Assembly: GCF_900143215.1 (NCBI RefSeq)
Contig: NZ_FRDM01000002.1
Coordinates: 62,001 to 126,000, forward strand
Length of the DNA stretch: 64,000 nucleotides
Reading direction: 5' to 3'
DNA from: Geodermatophilus obscurus
GTDB taxonomy: Bacteria; Actinomycetota; Actinomycetes; Mycobacteriales; Geodermatophilaceae
Positions 49,863 through 59,182 of this stretch are shown here, in pieces. Position 1 is the stretch's first letter. Every line of letters starts with the position of its first letter. Below the pieces are notes generated by a model. It ran no database searches. It was not told the DNA's origin and saw only the letters and a program-made list of their open reading frames with translations. Position numbers and translations under genes: made by a program.

Positions 49863-50582
49863 GTGACCGGCGCCGGAGGGTACGTCGCGCTCGGCGACTC
49901 GATCTCGATCGACGACTACTCCGGCGGCCCCGGGCGCGGCGGGGCCAGCCTGCTGTACGCCAACCGGGACGACGACTTCCCGGACTGGCGCGGGCGCGAC
50001 CTGCGCAGCACCGCGCCCGGGACGGCGTTCACGCTGCTGGCGACCGACGGCGCGACCACCGGCACGCTGCTGGACCGGCAGCTGCCCCGGCTGGCCGCGT
50101 CGCAGCAGCGGCCCGCGCTGGTCACGCTGACCATCGGCGGGAACGACCTCCTGGGCGCCTACGGGGACACCGCGGCCGCCCGTGCGGTGGTCGCCCGCGT
50201 CGCGGCCGCGCTCGACCGGGCGCTGGCCGCGATCGGCGAGTCCCTGGCCCCGGACGGCCGGGTCGTCGTGGGCACGGTGTACGACCCCAGCGACGGCACC
50301 GCCGACGCGGCGCGGCTCGGCCTGCCGCCCTGGCCGGACGCCGTCGCGCTGCTCGCCGAGCTCAACGACGCCCTGCGCCGGGGCGCGGCCCGGCACGGCG
50401 CCGCGGTGGCCGAGATCGCCGAGCGCTTCCGCGGCCACGGGCTGGCAGCCGGTGACCCTCGCCGCCGCGAGGCCCGGCCGGAGCAGCGGGACCTGTGGTT
50501 CTGCTCCCTCATCGAGCCCAACGCCTGGGGTGCCGACGGCGTCCGCGCGGCCTTCTGGGCGGCGCTGCACGACGGCGGCTGA
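49863..50582 (+). CDS. SGNH/GDSL hydrolase-like protein
   Basis: This 239-residue protein has block I YVALGDSISIDDY (nucleophile Ser13) and block III LVTLTIGGNDLLGAYGD. The usual block V DxxH is replaced by SLIEPNAWGADGVRAAFW, so the catalytic base is a Glu or the His role is taken elsewhere; related SGNH proteins with IEP-type ends exist. It is cytoplasmic, with no signal peptide. The next gene starts 1 base after its stop and is also an esterase-type hydrolase, so the two probably form an operon. Confidence 0.82.
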   Translation: MTGAGGYVALGDSISIDDYSGGPGRGGASLLYANRDDDFPDWRGRDLRSTAPGTAFTLLATDGATTGTLLDRQLPRLAASQQRPALVTLTIGGNDLLGAYGDTAAARAVVARVAAALDRALAAIGESLAPDGRVVVGTVYDPSDGTADAARLGLPPWPDAVALLAELNDALRRGAARHGAAVAEIAERFRGHGLAAGDPRRREARPEQRDLWFCSLIEPNAWGADGVRAAFWAALHDGG

Positions 50583-50583
50583 C

Positions 50584-51375
50584 GTGCAGCCCGCGGACCC
50601 CGGCTGGACCCGCCGGCGGCTGCTCGGCGCCGCCGCGGCGCTCGCCGGCGCGGGCGTGCTCGCCGGCTGCGGCGCGCGGCTGCCGGGGGCACCCGGGGGC
50701 ACGGACGCGGCCGCCCGGCTCACCGCCCGCCCGCAGCCGGAGCCGCCCGCCGCGCCGCCCGCGCCGGGGACGCAGCCGCTGGAGCTGGAGGTCGAGCGGC
50801 CGCCGCTGCTGCACGTGCCGCCCGGACTCGCAGCGGGGAGCGCGGTGGCGCTGGTGGTCTCCCTGCACGGCGCCGGCGGGGACGCCCGGGGCGGCATCGA
50901 CGTCTTCCGCGGACCGGCCGACGAGCGCGGCCTGCTCGTCCTCGCGCCGGCCTCCCGCGGGTCGACGTGGGACGCCGTCACCGGCGGCTACGGCGAGGAC
51001 GCCGCACTGGTGGACGAGGCCCTGGCCCGGGTGTTCTCGACCGTCCTGGTGGACCCGGGGCGCATCGCCGTGGCCGGGTTCTCCGACGGCGCCTCCTACG
51101 CCCTGGGCCTCGGCCTGGCCAACGGGGACCTGTTCGGGCGGGTGGCCGCCTTCTCCCCGGGCTTCGTGCCCGGGTCGTCGCGGGAGGGGCGGCCGGCGGT
51201 GTTCGTGTCGCACGGCGACGCCGACGACGTCCTGCCCGTCGGGCAGACCAGCCGGCGCATCGTGCCGGCCCTGCGCGACGACGGCTACGACGTCACCTAC
51301 CGGGAGTTCGCCGGCGGGCACACCGTTCCGCCGGAGGTGGCGGCGGAGGCCGCGGACTGGCTCGGCGCGCGATGA
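50584..51375 (+). CDS. Tat-type lipoprotein esterase (PHB-depolymerase/phospholipase-like alpha/beta hydrolase)
   Basis: This 263-residue precursor has a Tat-like N-terminus TRRRLLGAAAALAG and the lipobox LAGC with Cys29. A Pro-rich spacer precedes the alpha/beta hydrolase: VVSLHGAGGDARGGIDVF (oxyanion), AVAGFSDGASYALGLG (nucleophile Ser), HGDADDVLP (Asp) and GGHTVPPEV (His). The triad is complete. It should be anchored on the outer face of the membrane and hydrolyse esters such as polyhydroxyalkanoate or aryl esters. GTG 50584 is one base after the SGNH hydrolase stop. Confidence 0.87.
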   Translation: MQPADPGWTRRRLLGAAAALAGAGVLAGCGARLPGAPGGTDAAARLTARPQPEPPAAPPAPGTQPLELEVERPPLLHVPPGLAAGSAVALVVSLHGAGGDARGGIDVFRGPADERGLLVLAPASRGSTWDAVTGGYGEDAALVDEALARVFSTVLVDPGRIAVAGFSDGASYALGLGLANGDLFGRVAAFSPGFVPGSSREGRPAVFVSHGDADDVLPVGQTSRRIVPALRDDGYDVTYREFAGGHTVPPEVAAEAADWLGAR

Positions 51376-51460
51376 CGACGATCCGGGGCGCGGGCGGGCG
51401 GCGACGGGCGTAGCGTCCGCAGTCACTCACATTCCGGGGGACCGAGTTCCGGGGGAGCCG

Positions 51461-54400
51461 ATGGCCCTCAGACGCCGGATCGGCAGCGCGCTCGGCGCGG
51501 CCGCGGCGCTGGCCGGTGCCGGCGTGGTGGCCGGCGCCGGGGTCACCGCCGGGCTCGTGGGCGGCACCGCCGGCCTGGTGGAGGGCGCGGCCCGCGCCTC
51601 GCTGTCCCGGGCGCACGCGGCCGCGGTCACCGGTACCCGCGCCGTCGGCACCCTGGTCACCGGCGCCGACCCGCTGCCCGACGGGCGGCTGCACGACCTG
51701 CTGGACGCCGCGCGCGGGATGCTCGAGCCGCCGCCGGCGCGGCACACCCGGCGGGTCTGGGCCGACCGGGGCCGGGTCCAGGTCGAGCTCCTCGCCCCGG
51801 ACGCGGAGGAGTCCCCGGAGGTCCGCTCCGCGCTCCGCCGGCACCTCGAGCGGCTCGAGGGCGTGGAGTGGGCGACGGTGAACGACGTCGTCGGCCGGGT
51901 CCTGGTCGCCTTCGACGAGCGGCGGGTGACGCCTGCGGACCTCGTCGGCGCGGTGACCGCCATCGAGAAGGCCCGCGGCGGCCAGGGGCTGTTCCCGGCG
52001 CGGGAGGACCACCCGGCCGACCTGGAGCCGCTGCTGGCCGCGCTCGTCGCGGTCGGCATCGACCTCGCGGCCGTCGGCGTCGCCTACGCCGGGAAGGCGC
52101 TGCCGATCCCGGCGCTCACCCGCCACGCCACCCTCGCCGTCGCGCTGCTGGAGTCGCAGACGTGGCTCAAGCGGGAGCTGTACCGGCGCGTGGGCCCGAC
52201 CGGCACCGAACTGGTCTTCTCCGGCGTCAGTGCGCTGCTGCACGCGCTCACCCAGAGCCCCACGGTGCCCGCGCTCAACGCCGCCGCCGCGCTCCAGGAG
52301 GTCCTGGAGATGCGCGCCCACCGGCAGGTGTGGCGGCGCCGCGAGTGGGAGCTGTGCCGCCCGGAGCCGGACGACGGCGAGCGTCAGCCGCTGACACCGC
52401 CGGGGCCGCGCCCGCGCCCGCTGCCGCCCGGCCCGGTCGAGATCCACAGCGAGCGCCTGGCCCCCACCGAGCTGGCCGCCGCGCTCGGCCTGCTGGCGCT
52501 CACCGGCCGACCCGGCCGCTCGGCGGACCTGCTCAAGGCGCTGAACCCGAAGGCCGCCTTCTCCGGGCGGGCGGCGTTCGCCACGACGCTGGACCTGCTG
52601 CTGTGCCGCCGCGACGTGCTCCCGATGGACGGCTCGGCCTACCGGCGGCTGGACCGGGTGGACGCCGTCGTGGTCGACGGGGACGCGATGTGCACCGGCC
52701 CGCCGGCGGTGCTGGAGGCCACCGCGGAGGCCGACGGGTGGGACGACGCCAGGGTGTGGTCGGTGGCCGCCCGGCTGGTGGGCGCCCTGGAGGGCGACGA
52801 GCCGGACGACGGCGTGCGGCTCGGGCCGTCCCGGGCCGCCGAGGACGCGCCCGGGGCCGAGGTCCGGCCGCTGTACGAGGGCGGGCGTCGGGTGGGCACG
52901 GTGACCGTCGCCCGCGAGCTGGACCCGCACGCAGAGGCGCTGCTGACCACCGCTGCGGCGGCCGGCGCCCGGCTGGTGCTCACCGCGCACGCCGGCACGC
53001 GGGAGGTGGCCGCGGCGGCCGACGAGGTGGCACCTGCGGACGAGGCCCTGGTGGACACGGTGCGCCGGCTGCAGGACGCCGGGCGCGGTGTCCTCCTGGT
53101 CAGCGACACCGACGGCCCCGCCCTGCTGGCCGCCGACGTCGCCGTCGCCCCGGTCCGGCCCGGCTGCGCGCCGGCGTGGGGCGCCGACCTGGTCACCCGG
53201 CCGGGGCTGGCCGATGCCTGCCGGGTGGTCGCGGCGACGGCGGCGGCCCGCACCGTGAGCCGCCGCTCGGTGCAGGCGACGCTCACCGGCAACGTCCTCG
53301 GCGGGCTGCTCGCCGCCGTCGGCAGCGAGCGGTACGGGCAGCGCAGGTCCACCACGCCCGGGAAGACGGCCACGACCGTGGCGATGCTGGGCGGCACCTG
53401 GGCCGGGGTCCGGGCCGCCGGCCGTCCGGTCCCGCCTCCGACGGTGCACACGCCCTGGCACGCGCTGGACCCCGACGAGGTGCTGCGCCGCGTGGGCGAG
53501 CTGCCGGTCGCGGAGGGCGCGCGGCCGGTCCGCTTCCGCCGGGTCCGGGCGCACCCGCTGGTGCGGGGGCCGTCCCGGTTCGCGCGCACCGTCGCCGCCG
53601 AGCTGGCCGATCCGCTCACCCCCGTCCTCGCCACCGGCGCCGCGGCCACGGCGGTGCTCGGCGAGGCCACCGACGCCGTCCTCGTCGGCAGCGTCACCGT
53701 CGCCAACTCGCTGGTCAGCGGCCTGCAGCGGCTGCGCGCGGAGACGGCGCTGGAGTCGCTGCTGCTCGAGCAGGACGTCGTCGTCCACCGCGAGACCGAC
53801 GGCGGCCGCGAGGAGGTGCCCGGCAGCGCGCTGCGGGTCGGCGACGTCGTCGTCGTCGAGCCCGGGGACGTGCTGGCCTGCGACGCCCGCCTGCTGGAGG
53901 CCGTCGACCTGGAGGTCGACGAGTCGAACCTGACCGGGGAGTCGCTGTCGGTGGGCAAGTCGGTGCCGGCCACGCCGGGGGCCGAGGTCGCCGACCGCAC
54001 CTGCGTGCTGTTCGACGGCACGACCGTGGTCGCCGGGCGCGGCCGGGCGGTCGTCGTCGCGGTCGGTGAGGCCACCCAGGCCGGGCGCGCGGCCCGGGCG
54101 GCCGGCGGCGCGGCGCCCCCGGCCGGCGTGCAGGCGCGGCTGGGTGAGCTGACCCGCCAGGTGCTCCCCATGACGTTGGCCGGCGGCGCGGCGGTCACCG
54201 CACTCGGGGTGCTCTGGCGCCGCCCGCTGCGGGACGCCGTCCGGGACGGCGTGGCGGTCGCCGTCGCCGCGGTGCCCGAGGGGCTGCCGCTGGTCGCGAC
54301 CGTGGCGCAGCAGGCCGCGGCGCGGCGGCTGTCGCGGCGGGGCGCCGTCGTCCGCAGCGCGCGGGTGCTCGAGGCGCTCGGCCGGGTGGACACCGTCTGC

Positions 54401-55978
54401 TTCGACAAGACGGGCACGCTGACGGAGAACCGGCTGCGGGTCGCCCGCCTCCTCCCGCTGGACGGTGAGCTCGACGAGGGCGGGCTGCTGCGGCTGGTCG
54501 CGGCCGGTGTCGGCAACGGCGACGACCAGGCGCACGAGACCGACCGGGCGGTCGTGGAGGCGGCCGAGGAGCGCGGCGTGTGCCCCGACGGCGACGCGGG
54601 GGAGAGCCTGCCGTTCGCCGCCGGGCGGGGCTTCTCCGCGGCCGTGCGCGGCGGCCGGCTCGTGGTCAAGGGCGCGCCCGAGGTGGTCGCCGCCCGGTGC
54701 CGGGACGCCGGGGACCTGATCGGGCGGGTGCAGGAGCTCGCCGCCGAGGGGCTGCGGGTGCTGGCCGTCGCCGACCGCGCGCACGACGGCACCGACGACC
54801 TCGAGGAGGCGGCCTCCGACCTCACGCTCCGAGGACTGATCGGGCTGGCGGACACGGTGCGGGAGTCGTCCGTCGCGGCGGTGGAGCAGCTGCGGGCCGC
54901 CGGCGTCCGGGTGGTCGTGGCCACCGGCGACCACCCGGAGACCGCCCGGGCCATCGCGGACCAGGCCGGGGTCCCCGGGGCCGACCAGGTCGTGACCGGC
55001 GCAGAGTTCGCCCGCGCCTCGGATGCCGAGCGGACCCGGATGGTGCGCGAGACCGCGGTGTTCGCACGGCTGTCGCCGGAGCAGAAGGTGTCGCTGGTCG
55101 CCGCCTTGCGCCGGGCCGGGGCGACCCTGGCGATGACCGGCGACGGGGTGAACGACGCCGCGGCGATCCGGCTGGCCGACGTCGGGGTGGGGGTCTCCGG
55201 GGCCGAGTCGCCCGCCGCCCGGGCCGCTGCCGACCTGGTGCTCACCGACCTGGACCTGACCCGGCTGGTCGACGCGATCGGCGAGGGCCGCGCGATGTGG
55301 TCCCGGGTGCAGGACGCCGTCTCGATCCTGGTCGGCGGCAACGCCGGCGAGGTGGCGTTCACCGTGCTCGGCACCGCGTTCGGCGGGCGGGCACCGATCA
55401 ACACCCGGCAGCTGCTGCTGGTCAACCTGCTCACCGACATGTTCCCCGCGCTGGCCGTCGCCGTGGCCGCGCCCCGGAGCGCCGCGCCCGACGGGGACGA
55501 CGGCCCGCTGGCCGGGCACCCGCTGGCCGCGGTGCTCGAGGCCGGGCCGCGGCGCGGCTTCGCGCGGGAGGTGCGCCGGATGGTGCTGGTGCGCGGGGCG
55601 GCCACCACCGCCGGCGCGACCGCCGCCTGGGCCACCGGGCGGTTCACCGGCTTCCGCGGCCGGGCCGGGACGATGGGGCTGGCCGCGCTCATCACCACCC
55701 AGCTGGGGCAGACGGCGTGGGCCGGCCGGCGCAGCCCGCTGGTGCTGGTCACCGCCGCCGGCTCGCTCGCCGTCCTGGCCGCCGTCGTCCAGACCCCGGG
55801 GCTCAGCCGGTTCTTCGGCTGCACGCCGCTGGACCCGCTGGCCTGGCTGGTCGTGCTCGGCTGCGCGGCGGCGGGCACGGCCGGTGCCGAGGTCGTGCCG
55901 GCGCTGGTGGCGCGGCTCCGCGGGGAGCCGTCGGCGGTTTCGGCCGGGATGGCCGGTACAGGCGATCAGCCCGCGTAG
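51461..55978 (+). CDS. Giant CtpI-like cation-transporting P-type ATPase
   Basis: This 1505-residue protein belongs to the mycobacterial CtpH/CtpI type. The catalytic half has VDESNLTGESL (TGES 825-828), PEGLP (939-943) in the ion-binding membrane segment, phospho-acceptor Asp982 in CFDKTGTLTENRL, a nucleotide-domain KGAPEV and GDGVND (1227-1232). The N-terminal ~700 residues include a membrane region, a ferredoxin-like metal-binding-type domain (~100-165) and a degenerate second P/N-like module (LVLTAHAGTREVAAAADEVA to LAADVAVAPVRPG) without DKTG. PEGLP suggests Ca2+- or other divalent-type transport, but the ion is unknown. ATG 51461 follows GGGGGAG. Its 3' end overlaps the convergent AraC gene by 13 bases. 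Confidence 0.9.
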   Translation: MALRRRIGSALGAAAALAGAGVVAGAGVTAGLVGGTAGLVEGAARASLSRAHAAAVTGTRAVGTLVTGADPLPDGRLHDLLDAARGMLEPPPARHTRRVWADRGRVQVELLAPDAEESPEVRSALRRHLERLEGVEWATVNDVVGRVLVAFDERRVTPADLVGAVTAIEKARGGQGLFPAREDHPADLEPLLAALVAVGIDLAAVGVAYAGKALPIPALTRHATLAVALLESQTWLKRELYRRVGPTGTELVFSGVSALLHALTQSPTVPALNAAAALQEVLEMRAHRQVWRRREWELCRPEPDDGERQPLTPPGPRPRPLPPGPVEIHSERLAPTELAAALGLLALTGRPGRSADLLKALNPKAAFSGRAAFATTLDLLLCRRDVLPMDGSAYRRLDRVDAVVVDGDAMCTGPPAVLEATAEADGWDDARVWSVAARLVGALEGDEPDDGVRLGPSRAAEDAPGAEVRPLYEGGRRVGTVTVARELDPHAEALLTTAAAAGARLVLTAHAGTREVAAAADEVAPADEALVDTVRRLQDAGRGVLLVSDTDGPALLAADVAVAPVRPGCAPAWGADLVTRPGLADACRVVAATAAARTVSRRSVQATLTGNVLGGLLAAVGSERYGQRRSTTPGKTATTVAMLGGTWAGVRAAGRPVPPPTVHTPWHALDPDEVLRRVGELPVAEGARPVRFRRVRAHPLVRGPSRFARTVAAELADPLTPVLATGAAATAVLGEATDAVLVGSVTVANSLVSGLQRLRAETALESLLLEQDVVVHRETDGGREEVPGSALRVGDVVVVEPGDVLACDARLLEAVDLEVDESNLTGESLSVGKSVPATPGAEVADRTCVLFDGTTVVAGRGRAVVVAVGEATQAGRAARAAGGAAPPAGVQARLGELTRQVLPMTLAGGAAVTALGVLWRRPLRDAVRDGVAVAVAAVPEGLPLVATVAQQAAARRLSRRGAVVRSARVLEALGRVDTVCFDKTGTLTENRLRVARLLPLDGELDEGGLLRLVAAGVGNGDDQAHETDRAVVEAAEERGVCPDGDAGESLPFAAGRGFSAAVRGGRLVVKGAPEVVAARCRDAGDLIGRVQELAAEGLRVLAVADRAHDGTDDLEEAASDLTLRGLIGLADTVRESSVAAVEQLRAAGVRVVVATGDHPETARAIADQAGVPGADQVVTGAEFARASDAERTRMVRETAVFARLSPEQKVSLVAALRRAGATLAMTGDGVNDAAAIRLADVGVGVSGAESPAARAAADLVLTDLDLTRLVDAIGEGRAMWSRVQDAVSILVGGNAGEVAFTVLGTAFGGRAPINTRQLLLVNLLTDMFPALAVAVAAPRSAAPDGDDGPLAGHPLAAVLEAGPRRGFAREVRRMVLVRGAATTAGATAAWATGRFTGFRGRAGTMGLAALITTQLGQTAWAGRRSPLVLVTAAGSLAVLAAVVQTPGLSRFFGCTPLDPLAWLVVLGCAAAGTAGAEVVPALVARLRGEPSAVSAGMAGTGDQPA

Positions 55979-56802
55979 CGGGCCGCGAACGCGCCGGGCG
56001 TGATGCCGGTGACCCGGGAGAAGTCCCGGCTGAAGTGCGGCTGGTCGGCGTACCCGAGCAGCGCCGCGACCTCGGCGAGGGGCGTGCCGCGACCGCGGAG
56101 GCGCTCGGCGGCCTCCTGCAGCCTGCGGCGCTGGATGAGCCACTTCGGCGTCAGCCCGAGCCGGCGCTGCACGAGTCGCTGCAGCGCCCGCTCGGACAGG
56201 CCGAACTCCGCGCAGACCTGGGCCACCCGGACGACCTCGCGGTCGCCCTCCACGAAGGCCACCAGCCGGTTGACCAGCTCTCCCTCGGCGTCGACGGGCA
56301 GCAGCGGCCGCAGCGCGTCGCCGAAGGCCGCCATGGCGACCGCGTGCGCCGCGAGGGACGTCGGGTCGCCGGCCATCGCCTCGCGCACCCGCGCGGTCAG
56401 CCGCTCGCCGTCGGCGCCGAGCACCTCGGCCAGCGGGACGTGCCGGTCCGTGAAGGGCGCCACGGAGCCGCGGGCCACCAGCGCGCCGGCGGCCGGGGCG
56501 CACATGACCCCGACCGCCCAGCCGTCCCCGGTCAGCGTGGTCGTCGACAGGCCGGAGACGACGCCGTAGAAGCGGGCGTAGTCGCCGGAGACCACCAGCA
56601 GGGTGACCGGGTACTGCAGCACCTGCTGCGGTGCCTCGCGGCCGGGCGGCACCGACCAGACCGGGATCCAGAACCGCTCCAGCAGGCCGGCGAACTCCGG
56701 CGCGGCGTCGTAGCGGTACATGACGTGCGAGGCGTCACCGGGGGAGCGCAGGTGCGCGCGCTCGACGTGGTCCAGCGGTCGTGGGGCGGTGTCGGGTTCC
56801 AT
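55966..56802 (-). CDS. AraC-family transcriptional regulator
   Basis: This 278-residue protein has an N-terminal ~180-residue ligand domain of the DUF6597 type (QYPVTLLVVSGDYARFYGVV) and two C-terminal helix-turn-helix units: VVRVAQVCAEFGLSERALQR and TPLAEVAALLGYADQPHFSR, followed by DFSRVTGITPGAFAARY. This order is the usual AraC C-terminal domain. It is divergent from the DinB-type gene at 56841 and convergent with the P-type ATPase, so the DinB-type gene is the likelier target. Confidence 0.9.
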   Translation of the reverse strand: MEPDTAPRPLDHVERAHLRSPGDASHVMYRYDAAPEFAGLLERFWIPVWSVPPGREAPQQVLQYPVTLLVVSGDYARFYGVVSGLSTTTLTGDGWAVGVMCAPAAGALVARGSVAPFTDRHVPLAEVLGADGERLTARVREAMAGDPTSLAAHAVAMAAFGDALRPLLPVDAEGELVNRLVAFVEGDREVVRVAQVCAEFGLSERALQRLVQRRLGLTPKWLIQRRRLQEAAERLRGRGTPLAEVAALLGYADQPHFSRDFSRVTGITPGAFAARYAG

Positions 56803-56827
56803 CAAGACCCCACCCTGCCCGGCTCCC

Positions 56828-56833
56828 TACCGT
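56828..56833 (+). promoter_or_regulatory. -10 hexamer for leaderless DinB-type gene
   Basis: TACCGT lies 7 bases before ATG 56841. Confidence 0.55.
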
Positions 56834-56840
56834 CCCGGCC

Positions 56841-57407
56841 ATGACCTCACCGACGACCTTCCCCGACACGGCGATCGCCACCGCCTACGCCGCGGCCGAA
56901 CGCCCGCTGACCGCCGTCCTCGACGCCGTCCCGCCCGACGCGTGGGACCGGCCCTCGACCTGCGCGGAGTGGACCGTGCGCGACGTCGTCCGGCACCTCG
57001 TGCAGACCCAGCGGGAGTTCCTCACCGAGCGCGGCGTCGACCTGGGGGAGGAGCCGGACGTCGACGCCGACCCGGCGGCGTGGCGGGCCCACGCTGCGCG
57101 GGTCGCGGCGGCGATCGCCGATGAGGCCGTCGCGGAGCGGGCGTACGACGGGTTCTTCGGCCCGACGACGGTCGGCGCGACCCTCGAGCAGGTCTACGTG
57201 TGGGACATGGTCGTGCACCGCTGGGACGTCGCCCGGTCGGTCGGCGCCGACCCCGCGCTCACCGACGCCGAGCTGGACCGCGTGGAGGCCGGGGCGGACT
57301 CGTTCGGCGACGCGCTGTACATGGAGGGCATCTGCCGGCCCGGGACCGAGCCGCCCGCGGACGCCGACCGCACGACCCGGGTGCTCGCCCGGTTGGGCCG
57401 CGCCTGA
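56841..57407 (+). CDS. DinB/mycothiol-dependent maleylpyruvate-isomerase-like protein
   Basis: This 188-residue four-helix-bundle protein of the TIGR03086/MDMPI group shows STCAEWTVRDVVRHLVQTQ, with the metal His in VRHL, and LEQVYVWDMVVHRWDVARSV, with the two later metal residues (D and H in DMVVHRWD). Members use mycothiol as thiol cofactor in actinobacteria. The reaction here is unknown. It starts leaderless, 38 bases from the divergent AraC gene. Confidence 0.87.
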   Translation: MTSPTTFPDTAIATAYAAAERPLTAVLDAVPPDAWDRPSTCAEWTVRDVVRHLVQTQREFLTERGVDLGEEPDVDADPAAWRAHAARVAAAIADEAVAERAYDGFFGPTTVGATLEQVYVWDMVVHRWDVARSVGADPALTDAELDRVEAGADSFGDALYMEGICRPGTEPPADADRTTRVLARLGRA

Positions 57408-57435
57408 GCCGGGCGGTCGTCCGGTCCGGCGGCGG

Positions 57436-57906
57436 TCACCGACCCAGGTGTGCCCGGATCGCGGCGACCACCATCCGGTGGTCCTCGAGCTGCGGGAGGC
57501 CGGAGACGACGACGGCGCCCACCGGGCCCACCGATCGGACGATCACCGGGAAGGCGCCCCCGTGCGCGGCGTAGAGCTGGGGGTCCAGGCCGAACTGCTC
57601 CTCGAACGTCGTCCCCCGCTCGATCGAGGCCTGCCGCACGAAGAGGCTGCTGTGCCCGAATCGGTGGACGACGCGGGTCTTGCGCCGGACCCAGGAGTCG
57701 TTGTCCGGGCTGGTCCCGGGCAGCGCGGCGTGGAAGAGCTGGTGGCCGTGCCGGCTGACGTCGACCGCGACGGGGGCGCCGTCCCGCCGGGCGACCGCCA
57801 CGAGCGCCGAGCCGAGGTCCCAGGCGTCGTCGTTGGTGAAGCCGTCGAAGCGCAGCTCCTCCTCCTCGGCGGCGAGCTCGGCGAGGGACGGGAAGGGGTC
57901 GGCCAT
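57436..57906 (-). CDS. UPF0303 / heme-degrading-domain family protein
   Basis: This 156-residue protein is typical of UPF0303 (YBR137W-like, Pfam Haem_degrading): FTNDDAWDLGSALVAVARRD, VSRHGHQLFHAALPGTSPDN, DSWVRRKTRVVHRFGHSSL and FPVIVRSVGPVGAVVVSGL. Some family members bind heme or cofactors; the catalytic role is not established. ATG 57906 has AAGGGGG 3-4 bases upstream. Confidence 0.88.
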   Translation of the reverse strand: MADPFPSLAELAAEEEELRFDGFTNDDAWDLGSALVAVARRDGAPVAVDVSRHGHQLFHAALPGTSPDNDSWVRRKTRVVHRFGHSSLFVRQASIERGTTFEEQFGLDPQLYAAHGGAFPVIVRSVGPVGAVVVSGLPQLEDHRMVVAAIRAHLGR

Positions 57907-57985
57907 GCCCCCTTCCTACCGCCCGGCGCGGCAAGCTGGACCCGGGGTGCCGCGGCGGGCACCCCGGGGGCGATCGGGGTGGACC

Positions 57986-58969
57986 ATGAGGTGGACGGAG
58001 CGGGTCGACCGGTTCCAGCGGCGGCACCCGGCGGCCGGGTTCCCGATCGCGGTGGTCTACAAGTTCATGGACGACGACGCCCACTTCCTCGCCGCGCTGA
58101 TCACCTACTACGGCTTCCTGTCGCTGTTCCCGACCCTGCTCCTGCTGGCCACCGTGCTGGGCCTGGTGCTGGCCGGCGACCCGGCGCTGCAGCAGCGGCT
58201 GCTGGACTCCGCGCTGGCCGAGTTCCCGGTGATCGGGCCGCAGCTGGCCCGACCGGAGGGCCTCGGTGGCGGGGTCACCGGCATCGTGGTCGGCGGGCTG
58301 GTCGCCCTCTACGGGGCGCTGGGCATGGGGCAGGCCATCCAGCACGCGATGAACACGGTGTGGGCGGTGCCGCGGCACAGCCGGCCGGACCCGATCACCT
58401 CCCGGGGGCGCAGCCTGCTGCTGCTGTGCACCCTGGGGCTGCTGCTGCTGGCCAGCACCCTGCTGTCCGCGCTGGGCACGGGTGCGGCCGCCTACGGCGG
58501 CGGGTTCAGCGGCTGGCTGCACGTGCTGCTGACCGTCGCCTCGGTGCTGGCCAACGCGGCCGTCTTCGTGCTCGGGTTCCGGATCACCACGGCCCGCCGG
58601 CTCACCACCCGGCAGGTGCTGCCCGGCGCCGTGACCGCCGCGGTGGTGTGGCAGCTGCTGCAGTCCTTCGGCGGCGTGTACGTCGCGCGCGTGGTGGCCA
58701 ACGCCAGCGCCGTCGACGCGGTGTTCGCGCTCGTCCTCGGGCTGATCGCGTTCATCTACCTGGCCGCGGTCGCGCTCATGCTGTGCGTGGAGATCGACGT
58801 GGTCCGGGTCGACTCCCTGTACCCCCGGGCGCTGCTCACGCCCTTCGTCGACCACCAGGACCTGACCGAGGGCGACGAGCGGGTCTACTCGGATGCTGCG
58901 CGCGCCCAGCGAGCGGTGCGGCACCAAGAGGTCGACGTGCGCTTCGAGTCCGGGGACGACGGGGCCTGA
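57986..58969 (+). CDS. YihY/virulence factor BrkB family membrane protein
   Basis: This 327-residue protein has six membrane segments in the YihY pattern: AVVYKFMDDDAHFLAALITY, YGFLSLFPTLLLLATVLG, VTGIVVGGLVALYGALG, and later YVARVVANASAVDAVFALVL followed by GLIAFIYLAAVALMLCVEID. The family was misnamed RNase BN; its function is unknown, possibly transport. ATG 57986 follows GGGGTGG. A GC hairpin follows the stop near 58979. Confidence 0.9.
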   Translation: MRWTERVDRFQRRHPAAGFPIAVVYKFMDDDAHFLAALITYYGFLSLFPTLLLLATVLGLVLAGDPALQQRLLDSALAEFPVIGPQLARPEGLGGGVTGIVVGGLVALYGALGMGQAIQHAMNTVWAVPRHSRPDPITSRGRSLLLLCTLGLLLLASTLLSALGTGAAAYGGGFSGWLHVLLTVASVLANAAVFVLGFRITTARRLTTRQVLPGAVTAAVVWQLLQSFGGVYVARVVANASAVDAVFALVLGLIAFIYLAAVALMLCVEIDVVRVDSLYPRALLTPFVDHQDLTEGDERVYSDAARAQRAVRHQEVDVRFESGDDGA

Positions 58970-58978
58970 CCCGCGTCG

Positions 58979-59008
58979 GGGAGACCGGAGCCCCGGTCCT
59001 CCCCGGCG
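58979..59008 (+). terminator. GC hairpin after the YihY gene
   Basis: CGGGGAGACCGG pairs, with two unpaired bases, with CCGGTCCTCCCCG across an AGCC loop, 10 bases after the stop. Confidence 0.5.
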
Positions 59009-59054
59009 GGATCCCGCGATCTCGCCGGTGGTGGGCCCGTGGCGGGGCGAGCTC

Positions 59055-59076
59055 GACCTCGGGTGCAATCGAGGTC
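59055..59076. promoter_or_regulatory. Dyad upstream of the ABC exporter
   Basis: GACCTC-N10-GAGGTC, 107 bases upstream of the ATPase ATG. The length and sequence resemble MerR/BmrR-type promoter dyads. No MerR gene is in the window. Confidence 0.4.
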
Positions 59077-59182
59077 CGACGATCGCCGGCAGGAAATCCG
59101 GTGGCGGTCCGATGACTCCGGCGCGCACATTCCGTCGGAGGTGCAGAGGACGCTGCGACGCACCACCTGCCGAGGAGCCCGG

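Noticed and set aside
52639-55878. A 1079-codon minus-strand frame opposite the P-type ATPase
   Set aside because: Ser/Thr/Arg-rich translation typical of antisense frames in high-GC DNA. The plus-strand frame has every P-type ATPase motif.
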